Below are positions 53,201-60,075 of a DNA stretch of 64,000 nt, one piece after another. The position numbers and the translations under genes are program-made. The notes below the pieces were generated by a model, which worked only from the letters and a program-made list of their open reading frames with translations, was not told the DNA's origin and searched no databases. Every line of letters starts with the position of its first letter. Position 1 is the stretch's first letter. Where the stretch lies: contig NZ_OUNR01000001.1 in assembly GCF_900403705.1 (NCBI RefSeq), positions 62,001 through 126,000 of the forward strand, given 5' to 3'. This stretch comes from Nitrospira lenta (GTDB lineage Bacteria; Nitrospirota; Nitrospiria; Nitrospirales; Nitrospiraceae).

Positions 53201-55511
53201 CGATGAGGATGTTCCCGCTGTAGGGGGTGGTCCCGTCGTAGCCGATGCGGATGTTATCGGCACTATCGCTCGCCGTCAGCCGGAGGCCGTTGAGGTATTG
53301 GCCGGACTCCAGCGTATTACTGCCCCGCAGCGTGATATCACCGCTTTGCGACACCACCGCGATCGAGCTCGTCGTGCCGGAGGTTTGAAGTTGCAGACCG
53401 GACGCGTCATTGGTTGCCGCCGAGGTGAACTGCGCCTGGCCGTCGAGCGTGATACTGCCCGTGGTGCTGCGAACCGTGACCTGTTCGTTGGCGTTCTTCG
53501 CGTTCACTAACACCCCATGGCGCCACCCGCTCCCGCTGCTTGAGTTGGAGCCGCTGCCGCTAATCGAGATGTTCCCACTGGTGGTGGACAGCAGCACGTT
53601 GCCGGTGGTGGAGCCGGACGGCGCATTCCCGATGACCGTGCCGATCCCGTTGATATAGCGCCCATCGAGGGACCCGTCGATCGAGATGTCTCCCGAGGTG
53701 GTGGAGAGGGTGCTGCCGCCGTAGACGGCCGCGCCGACGTTCAGGTTGCCCGTGGTCGTGGCGGTATAGGCGCTCTTGCCGTTGATGGAGATGCTGCCGG
53801 CGCCGGTACTGATACTGCTGCCGGCGATCGACGCCCCTGTCACATCATACGACCAGGTGGAGGCCTGGGCCCTTCCGACCGTCAACCCGTTCCACCCGCC
53901 GACAAGCACATTTCCGCCGCCCATCCAGAGATGGCCGCCGTTGGTGGCGATGTTGCCGCCGTTGACGTAGATGCGGCCGTCGTTGCCCTCACTGTTGTAC
54001 CGCGTCCACAACACCAGGTTCAGTGCGCCTGAGGTGGAGGTAATGGTGGGGTTGGTCAGGGTAATGTGGCTGCCGCCCGATGGGTTGCCCGCTCGCAAGG
54101 TGAGCGTCGCGTCGCCACCGGCCGTCTTGTTCAGCGTCACGCCGGAATTCCAAGTTATGCTGCCGGTCACGTCGTTCAAAACGGAGGTGCCGGTGTTCAG
54201 TGTGGTGGCGTAGCTGTTGGCGACCGATTGGGTAATGGTCGAGTCCGTCGGGTCCAGGTACCAGAGGCCGCCGTCGCCGAATGACGCGCCGGCGTCCACG
54301 TAGGCGCCGCCCACGTCGAGCCGGTACCCCGAGGTTTCGATCTTCCCGCCGTGGCCGCCCAACGCGCCGCCGCGCGCCCGAATCTCGCCGAACACGCGGG
54401 TGCTCGACTGGGGCTGATGAATATCCGACCACAGCACCGCGGTGCCGCCGTCGCCGCGCTGGGTGGCGCTGACGTCGATGCCGGCGCCTTCGGCCATAGT
54501 GACGGTGGTCGCGTGCTGCATCGTCCCGCTGCCTTGCCACCCCCCGCCGACGAGGATTTCTCCTCCGCCGGTGGCGCCGGTCGCGGCCGTGATCGACCGG
54601 GCTCCCAGCGTGATGGCGTCGCCTTCAAGCCGAATACGCCCCCCCGTACTGACGAGGCTGGAGGCCTCAAGGCGGCCGTCGTTCCGCACGACGCTGCCCT
54701 GGAGCTGATGGGCGGCCACGGCGGAGAGCACGATATAACCGCCGGGCGCCAAGACGGCCTGGCTGTTTTCCACGAGCGTCTGGATCGACGCGGGCTCCAC
54801 CCGAATCCCTTGGAGCTGTCGGCTGGGATCAAACCGCAGTTCATAGGCTTCACCCGCGGCCAACGCGACGGTGCCGAGTTCGGCAATGATGACGCCGTGG
54901 TTGCGGACTTCTGGCGCGAGCAGAGCGATGTAGCCCTGCAGCGACGCGCGGAGCTGGCCTTCGTTCACAATGCTGCCGAGGGCGCCGTTGCGCGTGAACC
55001 GGTCGCGGCCGGCCATGAAGTCATCGAGGGTGATGTGATGGGTGGTAGCCAAGAGGCCGCCGACATCCACGGTGGCACTGGGCGCGAAATAGATCCCATT
55101 GGGGTTGGAGAGAAAGACCTGTCCGTTGGCGGTCAGCTTGCCGAAGATCTGTGAGGCCTCGGGGCCAAGGATACGATTGAGCAGGACGCTGCCCGAGGAG
55201 GGCTGATGAATATCGACGTGGGCGGCGCTGCCGATATTGAAGCTCTGCCAGTCGATGGCGGCTCGGGTGGTCCCTTGCTGAATCGTCATCAGCGAGTCAT
55301 GGCGGCCGATCGTCGCTTGTCCCCCGACGACCTGTTCTCCGGTGGGAAGTTGGGCGGGGGCGGGCGGGCTCGCGGGGCCGGCGGCATGGCCGATCAGATG
55401 GGGGCTCAGCAGCAGCGCTACCAGGCTGACGGCGGACAGAGCCCGACGCCACCGGGGACCGTGAGGCGCGGGGAGTGGCTGCATCGACGAAGACCAGACA
55501 GACGCGGTCAT
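47271..55511 (-). CDS. TpsA: giant filamentous-haemagglutinin-type exoprotein with YDG/MBG repeats
   Basis: 2746 residues. Signal region ALSAVSLVALLLSPHLIGHA, then the TPS secretion domain (about 50-300; GQATIGRHDSLMTIQQGTTR, NRILGPEASQIFGKLTANGQ, VFLSNPNGIYFAPSATVDVG). A long beta-helix part follows, with an autotransporter-type strand repeat (GSGTLTLTGTNLYSGPTTVS, plus 51560-51640). The C-terminal third has eight YDG motifs (KVYDGTTTATV and kin) and MBG-type domains. It would be exported across the outer membrane by the TpsB encoded upstream and act as an adhesin. AAAGGAG precedes ATG 55511; the frame upstream is an untranslated purine-rich leader. Confidence 0.9.
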   Translation of the reverse strand: MTASVWSSSMQPLPAPHGPRWRRALSAVSLVALLLSPHLIGHAAGPASPPAPAQLPTGEQVVGGQATIGRHDSLMTIQQGTTRAAIDWQSFNIGSAAHVDIHQPSSGSVLLNRILGPEASQIFGKLTANGQVFLSNPNGIYFAPSATVDVGGLLATTHHITLDDFMAGRDRFTRNGALGSIVNEGQLRASLQGYIALLAPEVRNHGVIIAELGTVALAAGEAYELRFDPSRQLQGIRVEPASIQTLVENSQAVLAPGGYIVLSAVAAHQLQGSVVRNDGRLEASSLVSTGGRIRLEGDAITLGARSITAATGATGGGEILVGGGWQGSGTMQHATTVTMAEGAGIDVSATQRGDGGTAVLWSDIHQPQSSTRVFGEIRARGGALGGHGGKIETSGYRLDVGGAYVDAGASFGDGGLWYLDPTDSTITQSVANSYATTLNTGTSVLNDVTGSITWNSGVTLNKTAGGDATLTLRAGNPSGGSHITLTNPTITSTSGALNLVLWTRYNSEGNDGRIYVNGGNIATNGGHLWMGGGNVLVGGWNGLTVGRAQASTWSYDVTGASIAGSSISTGAGSISINGKSAYTATTTGNLNVGAAVYGGSTLSTTSGDISIDGSLDGRYINGIGTVIGNAPSGSTTGNVLLSTTSGNISISGSGSNSSSGSGWRHGVLVNAKNANEQVTVRSTTGSITLDGQAQFTSAATNDASGLQLQTSGTTSSIAVVSQSGDITLRGSNTLESGQYLNGLRLTASDSADNIRIGYDGTTPYSGNILIETNSLLQRAVNSGAGSISVRGTGSLTIRPVGASFTQLRADTGSLSFDNDWNFGTTLSGFTLGKAGNTFDLTLSNPLSVAGPIALYGGNITLNGNLTSTQAGAGMLVKATGNIVTNTGRMLQTNQGALTLWSDSDATGGGAIQLGDNNSLNTANGSTSSNLSGGGTIVLAGGADNGANGGVAGDGVPDGYASSSTGIGVKLGATRASTMQMWSGGGDIVIRGASTASSGSVSDNTGIHQPGFFTANAGTGAILMAGTSTNFYGLNFGDPVNDNDGLSHLSLVSSKASGTAISLTGTSAANHGLVFNYNNPKEVLATGGGSIAIAGTGAGSGYGVYLQNQDLLATTGAVQVDGGTKGIYVHGTGARLGGKAGSSITASSSNVTLTGDVLTLDGTMAVNTTGTLTVQPFSTSFSSALSWPRTNLSVASGLTGLTLGKAGNTADITVTAAQNINGPIALYGGTITLNAGLATTNAGTGNVAITAGTGLTGNGSVGLADGRTMTVSQGGTSTYSGVVSGTDASFVKDGSGTLTLTGTNLYSGPTTVSAGTLAVGNGGGTGVLGTGAVTTNAALRFNRAGSVALSALAPHASGITGSGTVSATAATDLTVDRPIAVAGAVALTATGGNLAIDRAVASSGGAITLAAGGTLTDGPSGALTAPQLAITGGTVTLDSSSSNVGTLAASGVSNLRYRNSGALTLGSVGATTGITASGDLDLSTASGDLTVAAATTTSATSASALVLNAGRDTAAGTATGGNLLISGSPTISVGSGGRATLYSGSVSGSTGLTTVVGSGSGRFRYHSDEAASNFTAALGSGRYGVYREQPSVTVTATNQTMTYGGSVPTFTLSATGVNGDTATQIFSVAPTASVGGSTSTSGHLTAGSHAVTASGGTEQLGYASGSSVVGTLTVNQKALTYTGTATDKVYDGATTASLSHNTSGIVSGDTVTVSGSGAFADKQAGVNKAVTITGLTVGGLDGSNYALAATASSTATITPKAVTVSGLTAADKVYDGTTTATVSGSAVNFGGLVSGDNVTLAGTTGTFATKQVGTGKTVTLSSTYGGTDAANYTITDQTTTTAAITPKSVTVSGLTAVDKVYDGTTTATVSGSAVNFGGLVSGDNVTLAGATGTFATKHVGTGKTVTLSSTYGGTDAANYTITDQTTTTAAITPKTVTVSGLTAADKVYDGTTTATVTGTGSVATGVGSETLGLTGGTSATFSDRHAGTGKTVTATGYSLADGAGGGLASNYQLSSTTATTTAAITPKSVTVSGLTAADKVYDGTTAATINGSAVNFGGLVSGDNLTLAGATGTFATKHVGTGKTVTLSSTYGGTDAANYTITDQTTTTAAITPKTVTVSGLTAADKVYDGTTAATVTGTGSVATGVGSETLGLTGGTTATFTDANAGIGKTVTATGYSLTDGTSGGLAGNYQLSSTTVTTTAAITPKALTIQANHDARFVTESDAGGYAGVTYSGLVNGETSSVLSGTLAITRSNVGTTSAGTYANVLLPSGLTSSNYAIAYGAGTYTIVPANQLLVQVANIATTYGTAPIYGIARARYLSGTSATIVDLTGNVSATGNAITITDGAGGAAHFTVGVPGATLSGAGLVPVGIHTIGATNLSTTSANFNHTVTLTGQHAVTPSTLTVFPSGVTKTYDGTALLTGTGVTVSGVWTGDAVSGTGNVIFATKNAGTNLGYTISGVHVSGADVGNYSLASGTTVAGTNGTIARRSVTVSGLTAANKPYDGTTTATVDHGGATFTNIVPGDELTAHATVGTFADAQVGVGKTVALSGTLYGGADLSNYTVLGQASTTADITGVHAQDQSVDAMAQLSRGTQPLFGSSSTVPVEGSQALPNYRLEGTVRGAADAQLTSLSSSSTDGPHTVVLKWEPRTSSEDPEMVYVSIPRSLLTQGSTVSFTLPDGLIQNIGGTPDALSGPEGAPLPAWLTYDTQTATFHIEATDAVSLPTTVATTFQEHRILIVIEAQTQE
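48900..50480 (-). repeat. Tandem YDG-domain repeats within tpsA
   Basis: Six successive units with a period of about 258-277 bases, each starting near VTVSGLTAADKVYDGTT. Several units are almost identical at the DNA level (for example those around 49660-49920 and 49920-50190). Such repeats can recombine and change protein length. Confidence 0.85.
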
Positions 55512-55553
55512 GGCACGGACTCCTTTGCCAAATACGTGAACAATGCGTCGGCG

Positions 55554-55594
55554 TTCTCTTTCTCTCTTTCTCTCTTTCTTTCTCTCGCTCGCTC
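55554..55594 (-). repeat. Purine-rich microsatellite in the tpsA leader
   Basis: Plus strand pyrimidine tract built from TCTCTTTC-like units, then CGCTCGCTC; on the transcribed strand it is GA-rich. It lies 43-83 bases upstream of the tpsA ATG, between tpsB and tpsA. Slippage could alter leader length or spacing. It has irregular units, so it may also be a static unstructured leader. Confidence 0.6.
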
Positions 55595-55681
55595 TGGTGG
55601 TGCTCCTGCGGAACGACCGGCTCCTGCACACCACCTGAAGGTGGACGGAGACACGGGAACGACGTGTTCGCGCGCCCCGCG

Positions 55682-57388
55682 CTAAAACAGATAACTCGCC
55701 GAAAACCAGAAGCGGTTGAGGTCCAGCGACCCATCCTGATCCTTGCCTGCGGCGGTCGGATTCGGGTTGTCCCCGAGTCGATGCGCCCAAGTGCCCTGCA
55801 CCACCAAGCCCAGCGGACTGCGCCAACTCAGCGTCACGCCGCCGCCTTTGAGGGTGTAGCTGTGTCCGATGGACGATTGGTTCGAGACATGTCCCGCATC
55901 GAAAAATCCGGTCAGACCGAATCCCCAGGGGAGATACCCTCGCACCTCACCGGTCGTGACCCAGCCGGTGGAGCCACCCGCTTCATAGACGGGATAGGCC
56001 CGGACCGTCTGGGGGCCGCCGATATACAATCGTTCCGCCGAATCCATGGCGGAAAAGGCTTTCTGCCCGAGGAAGGACCCGTAGAGAGAGACCCAGGGAT
56101 GGACCCGTTGTTCATGGGCCGCATACCACGTGAGCTTGGTGAAGGTGCCTTCGACATGGGGATTTTCGCCGAGTTGGCGAGTGCCCTGATCGACGTATCC
56201 TTGGACGAGCGTCAGGCTGCCGAACGTCGCGCCGGGCATGCCCAAGATGTTTTCATACCAATTGCCCGCGAGGCCTGCGGAGCCTTCATTGATGCGGTAG
56301 TCAGACTGGCGGATATGGGCGGCGTCATTGTCAAAATGCCGGTGATCGTAGGTCATCTTCCAGTACAGGTTGTAATCCCTGGTTCGCACGAGAGGATACG
56401 ACGCCTCCACCCCCAGGCTATAGGCGTTTCCCTTGACATCGAGCGCGGCGAATTCCGAGGTCACCAGGCGATACGCGAGCCACGAGCCGTTGACGCCGAT
56501 GCGCCACCCGTCACGGCCGAGAGGCAGGGTATAGGCCACTCGCCCGTACTGGCTCCCTTCCGACCACATGGTGTTCACCGTGATGAGATCCCCACGATGA
56601 AAGGGGCTTTGCAAACGCAGGCTGGCAAGGCCCTGAATGGAACCGGTAGCACGCGGGCTGCTGTTATCGATGCTCAGATCGCCGTGCACGATCGGTTCGT
56701 CGGCGGTCCTGACGCGCACATTCGTCGTGCTGGGCTCCGTGCCGGCTTCGAGGGCACCCGACACCTGGACTCCCGGCAAATCGTCAGCCAAGAGCAGCCC
56801 TCGATCAAGGGCGTGGCTGTTGAGGTGCTGGCCCGGTTGAAGTTGCCGATCGATGAGGCCTACGACGTATTCCGGCTCGACCCGCGTGGGCGGCGGGTCA
56901 TCAAGGGAGACCTGGCCCAAAGTCGCTTCGACGATCGCGATGAGAACCATGCCATCCGTAATGTCTTGCTGCGGGAGATAGGTCTGCACGACCCACCCGG
57001 CGTTCCGATAGCGATCAGCGACGGCGGCAGCGGCCTCTCTCAGTAAGGGCAGATCCATTTGACGATCGATATACGGCGCCACCGCGGCTTGCAGCTCTTC
57101 CGCGGTCAAGCGGGTATTCCCCTCAAATCGATAGGCGGAAACTCTGACCGTGGCGGAGGGTGGAGCGGGCTCTTGAAGGGGCCGCGCGGGCGTGTTGCTT
57201 GGGGTTTGGGACGGGAGCTGTTCCAGGCGCTCCTGGTCACGTTCTTGCTGGCGCCGCTGCTGAAGCCCGCCGGCGTCCGGCACGGTTTGCGCCAGGGTGA
57301 GTGACACGTAGGGGCTCACGTGGCCGACCGTCGTCAGCGCGAGACTCATGAGCAACGCCACCCGGTATGTTCCTGACAAAGCGATCAC
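55682..57388 (-). CDS. TpsB: ShlB/FhaC-type two-partner secretion transporter
   Basis: About 568 residues from GTG 57388 (AGAGAGG upstream). Signal peptide (VALLMSLALTTVGHVSPYVS), a Gln/Arg-rich linker (QQRRQQERDQERLEQL), two POTRA domains (VRVSAYRFEGNTRLTAEELQ; LGQVSLDDPPPTRVEPEYVV) and a 16-strand barrel with the Omp85 lid motif as RLYIGGPQTVRAYP. The barrel ends in FWFSASYLF with a terminal Phe. It exports the TpsA protein encoded 170 bases downstream. The longer frame to 57544 is rejected because it lacks a signal peptide at its start. Confidence 0.9.
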   Translation of the reverse strand: MIALSGTYRVALLMSLALTTVGHVSPYVSLTLAQTVPDAGGLQQRRQQERDQERLEQLPSQTPSNTPARPLQEPAPPSATVRVSAYRFEGNTRLTAEELQAAVAPYIDRQMDLPLLREAAAAVADRYRNAGWVVQTYLPQQDITDGMVLIAIVEATLGQVSLDDPPPTRVEPEYVVGLIDRQLQPGQHLNSHALDRGLLLADDLPGVQVSGALEAGTEPSTTNVRVRTADEPIVHGDLSIDNSSPRATGSIQGLASLRLQSPFHRGDLITVNTMWSEGSQYGRVAYTLPLGRDGWRIGVNGSWLAYRLVTSEFAALDVKGNAYSLGVEASYPLVRTRDYNLYWKMTYDHRHFDNDAAHIRQSDYRINEGSAGLAGNWYENILGMPGATFGSLTLVQGYVDQGTRQLGENPHVEGTFTKLTWYAAHEQRVHPWVSLYGSFLGQKAFSAMDSAERLYIGGPQTVRAYPVYEAGGSTGWVTTGEVRGYLPWGFGLTGFFDAGHVSNQSSIGHSYTLKGGGVTLSWRSPLGLVVQGTWAHRLGDNPNPTAAGKDQDGSLDLNRFWFSASYLF

Positions 57389-57703
57389 GGTTGCCTCTCT
57401 GATACAAACCTGAGCTTGGCAACCAAGACGGGTGGATGCCACCAAACAGTCGTAGTTACTATCGGAAAAATTCGATAAAACTTTAATGATAAATACCGTA
57501 CTGGTGCGCAGCACGTAACAATACGAGTAGCGCCAAGTCGGCATTTCTTGAATGGTACTTACATCAGGAACCTTACATTACTTACCTTAATTTATTTTGA
57601 TTCCGCACGCAGCGGGCTAAGAGTCGAGTGGCATCATCGCCGCTCTCGATCAGTGACGTCAGGCGCTTAGCAGGCGAGGGGCTGGGCAAAGAACGGAGGC
57701 CTT
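57389..57703. other. Intergenic region upstream of tpsB
   Basis: About 315 bases, with a markedly AT-rich stretch (57465-57500; CGATAAAACTTTAATGATAA) that may hold the tpsBA promoter. The far side is the tail of the RAYT remnant. No gene seen. Confidence 0.45.
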
Positions 57704-58206
57704 CTACCTTTCCACCAGTTTCTGCGGGAAGCCGATTGGTCGGAGGCTCGCATCCAGCCCCAGCAACCTCGCCGTCACCGCCATCCATGCGTCCGATCCA
57801 AACGGGGCGTTAGGATTCATGCGCCGTCGGATTCGATGGACCGCTGTTTCCTCCACGGCTTGGTCACCATGTGAGCCAAGGCTCTGGTCGCGGAACGGGA
57901 CCGGCTTCCCCCCGAAGACCTTGCCCAGATTCGCTCCACGTACGCGCACTCGACCTTCGCCAATCTTCGGCGCGGGCCACAAGATGTGCACGGACGGGAT
58001 TCAGTTCGATGGAGCGCAAGATGGATATGATTCGGCATGAGACCGCACGCCAGGAGTCGTATCGGCATCCGGTCACAGGCCGGCCCCAGCAAACCGATGA
58101 AGGCCTGATAGTCTCCGTCCGTATGAAAGGCTTAGGCCTAGCCATTGCCACGATTGATGATGTGGTAACAATACTCTCCGACGGAGACCCGCGCCGTGCG
58201 TGGCAT
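57704..58206 (-). pseudogene. Second-type RAYT transposase remnant with stops, deletion and frameshifts
   Basis: The start MPRTARVSVGEYCYHIINRG runs into two in-frame stops (TAG and TAA at 58135-58140), continues as AFHTDGDYQAFIGLLGPACD and LLACGLMPNHIHLAL, loses the central part, and resumes in other frames as LNPVRAHLVARAEDWRRSSA and PFGSDAWMAVTARLLGLDAS. The last is the usual RAYT C-terminus (YGSEAW-like). It is a different RAYT lineage from copies A and B. Confidence 0.75.
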
Positions 58207-58266
58207 AACCCACGCTAGTTCGTTAGGCTGCCTGGAAGTGCAGAAGGTCCCCGTTTTTTTCTTCAT

Positions 58267-58410
58267 CGGCATTCGATCACAGGCCTGCCCCAGCACTCGT
58301 TCAAACGCCGCATAGTCCCTGTCGTCTTCGAACAAGGTCCGGCGTGCGTTGGCGCGATTCAAGACGTGATAGACCACATCGGCCGCAGTCTGTCGTGACG
58401 GTCGCCCTAT
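58267..58410 (-). pseudogene. RAYT fragment, copy C (type of A and B)
   Basis: The first 48 codons of the A/B type: VVYHVLNRANARRTLFEDDR, then AAFERVLGQACDRMP. The start codon has changed to ATA. It ends abruptly at a run of A bases followed by ACGGGGACCTTCTGC, a REP-like sequence that precedes the second-type RAYT. So one RAYT element lies inside another. Confidence 0.7.
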
Positions 58411-58461
58411 GGCCCCCCTTAGTTCATGCCGCCACTGCCAACAATGGTTCCTGACACCTTT
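58411..58461 (-). repeat. REP-like flank of RAYT copy C
   Basis: It matches the flanks at 39402-39460 and 45468-45526, including GGTGTCAGGAACC (plus 58444-58456), with several differences. It directly follows the module 3 secreted-protein gene. Confidence 0.7.
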
Positions 58462-58498
58462 TCCTCCTCTCAATGACCCGTTCAATCCACGGATATGA

Positions 58499-59224
58499 CT
58501 ATTTGGTGTCATCCTTTGTCATCGATGGAGTAATTGGATGCGGGGCTTTCGGGCCCTTATGTTCTGGGCGAGGCGGTCCATAGTCAACGGGGGTACGGAC
58601 AATGCTTTTGTATTCCGGTTGTCTGTACCCGTCATACAGCCGTTTGATCACCTCTGCTGAAACAACGGATTGGCCTGCTTTCTTCGCCTCATGATCGGGT
58701 GAGGAAAAAATTAAATTCGGCCTTGTAAGTTCCATGGGCAACTCGTGTAGCGTAATGCGATTCCACTTTTTGCTTTGATATTTAAAAATGACGTAAGGCG
58801 GGTTCGGACTTCCCCATTTCATAAATGACACACGTCCCATCGGATGAACCACCAAATAAACCGAATTTTCACGCACCCCAAGTAGCATTGGCAAAAAGTT
58901 TGCGCCGCCGACATCTTCAGTAAATTTATCCTCCCATGTAATGGTTTCGCTTGTACTGGGTTGATTAAAGGTTACGCGCTGCTCCTTGATGGGTGGTTCC
59001 TGCCCTATCTCATGTCGCCCACCACGTTCAACTAACCTTTCTACGATAATCTTCTTGCCGTCAGGCAACAGCGCTTCCTCTTTCCATGTAAATGTATCTG
59101 TTGCGTACGCGTTCATGTTCACCCCCCAAGCCAGAAATAAGCAGATCGTCTTGAATAGCCGAACCCAAGAAACTAGGGGCATCACAGAAACTAGAGTTAG
59201 GTCTTGCAGTCGAATATTTGCCAT
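58499..59224 (-). CDS. Secreted hypothetical protein of module 3
   Basis: About 241 residues with an N-terminal signal/anchor (FKTICLFLAWGVNMNAYATD). The mature part shows TFTWKEEALLPDGKKIIVER, GRHEIGQEPPIKEQRVTFNQ, FLPMLLGVRENSVYLVVHPM and KKAGQSVVSAEVIKRLYDGY. It is unrelated by eye to the module 1 and 2 proteins. No known family. AAGGG precedes ATG 59224, 17 bases after the DUF3467-like gene. No third gene with a ribosome site follows; the RAYT flank comes at once. Confidence 0.7.
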   Translation of the reverse strand: MANIRLQDLTLVSVMPLVSWVRLFKTICLFLAWGVNMNAYATDTFTWKEEALLPDGKKIIVERLVERGGRHEIGQEPPIKEQRVTFNQPSTSETITWEDKFTEDVGGANFLPMLLGVRENSVYLVVHPMGRVSFMKWGSPNPPYVIFKYQSKKWNRITLHELPMELTRPNLIFSSPDHEAKKAGQSVVSAEVIKRLYDGYRQPEYKSIVRTPVDYGPPRPEHKGPKAPHPITPSMTKDDTK

Positions 59225-59241
59225 TTGAGACATCCCTTCGT

Positions 59242-59565
59242 TTACGTTTTCAGCTCCCCCTGCCGCGCATCCCGCATACTGACCAGCACTTGCTGAATCT
59301 GCTGGTGCAATCGCGCCAGCACATCCACGCCCATGGCGCCACGGGTAACGAGATGACCTTCCAATCCCTTGGGCGCGGCCTGGCCATCCTTCGCAGTCTT
59401 CGCAATAGCCCCAAGCAGCGCGGGTTCGATGAACCCGAAGTCCACATAGGCAATCCCCTGCGCGACGCCGACGTTGGTGTAGTTCGTTGCGAGCGGATGG
59501 GCGCTCGATTCACTCGACTTCAACCGCACATTTAATTGGAGGGTCTTGCCTTTTGGTTCACTCAT
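59242..59565 (-). CDS. DUF3467-like small protein, module 3 copy
   Basis: 107 residues, full length: MSEPKGKTLQLNVRLKSSES, HPLATNYTNVGVAQGIAYVD, FGFIEPALLGAIAKTAKDGQ and GHLVTRGAMGVDVLARLHQQ. One notable change is VTRV to VTRG. No signal peptide. It is upstream of, and probably cotranscribed with, the secreted-protein gene. Confidence 0.7.
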   Translation of the reverse strand: MSEPKGKTLQLNVRLKSSESSAHPLATNYTNVGVAQGIAYVDFGFIEPALLGAIAKTAKDGQAAPKGLEGHLVTRGAMGVDVLARLHQQIQQVLVSMRDARQGELKT

Positions 59566-59644
59566 GTCCTGATGGTCTTCCTTGCATAGAGCTCGCCATA
59601 CGTACCTTGCACCACGTTCACTTTGAAAGGCTCAAATGGCAATC

Positions 59645-59661
59645 TTTATATTTATTCCTAA
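59645..59661 (-). promoter_or_regulatory. Shared module promoter motif, copy 3
   Basis: TTAGGA-N5-TATAAA on the minus strand, 80 bases before ATG 59565. A possible -35 (TTGCCC) lies 18 bases upstream of TATAAA. Confidence 0.5.
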
Positions 59662-59890
59662 TTAATCAGGGCAAACCCTAGCGATTGAGAGGTTCCCTGT
59701 CAATCGGCGACCTCAGCTTGATGACAAGAACCACCCAAACCAGCCTGTTTGGCGGATGACCTGCGCATTACCGCACAAGCAACACTCACCGCCTCACCTT
59801 AAGACACCGCGCTGTTTCTGTTCCGCAAAACCGTGGATCCTTTTTGCCGGAGCCTACCTCCGGCCGTGAAATAGATGCACCAAAAGAAAA

Positions 59891-59918
59891 AGGGAGCCTC
59901 CCGTTTGGAAGGCTCCCT
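59891..59918 (-). terminator. Intrinsic terminator of the SPFH lipoprotein gene
   Basis: A nine-base stem (AGGGAGCCT with AGGCTCCCT) and ten-base loop, followed on the minus strand by TTTTTCTTTT. It lies about 160 bases past the stop at 60076. Confidence 0.85.
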
Positions 59919-60075
59919 ACTTGGATAGATCCAGCTAGATTCTACCGCTTCCGTTTCACGCTTCAGCCCTGCGCCTCAAGCCAGGATCGACACCGGTTCT
60001 TGTTCGGTCCGCTACCAGCACTAGTACTTAAAATACAGCCACCCTCAGCTGCTCAACGGAAGGCGCCGCACATGT

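Larger units (their letters stand above)
59566..60075. other. Intergenic region between module 3 and the SPFH lipoprotein gene
   Basis: 510 bases without a supportable gene. It holds the module promoter motif (59645-59661) and an intrinsic terminator for the upstream SPFH gene (59891-59918). Confidence 0.55.
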
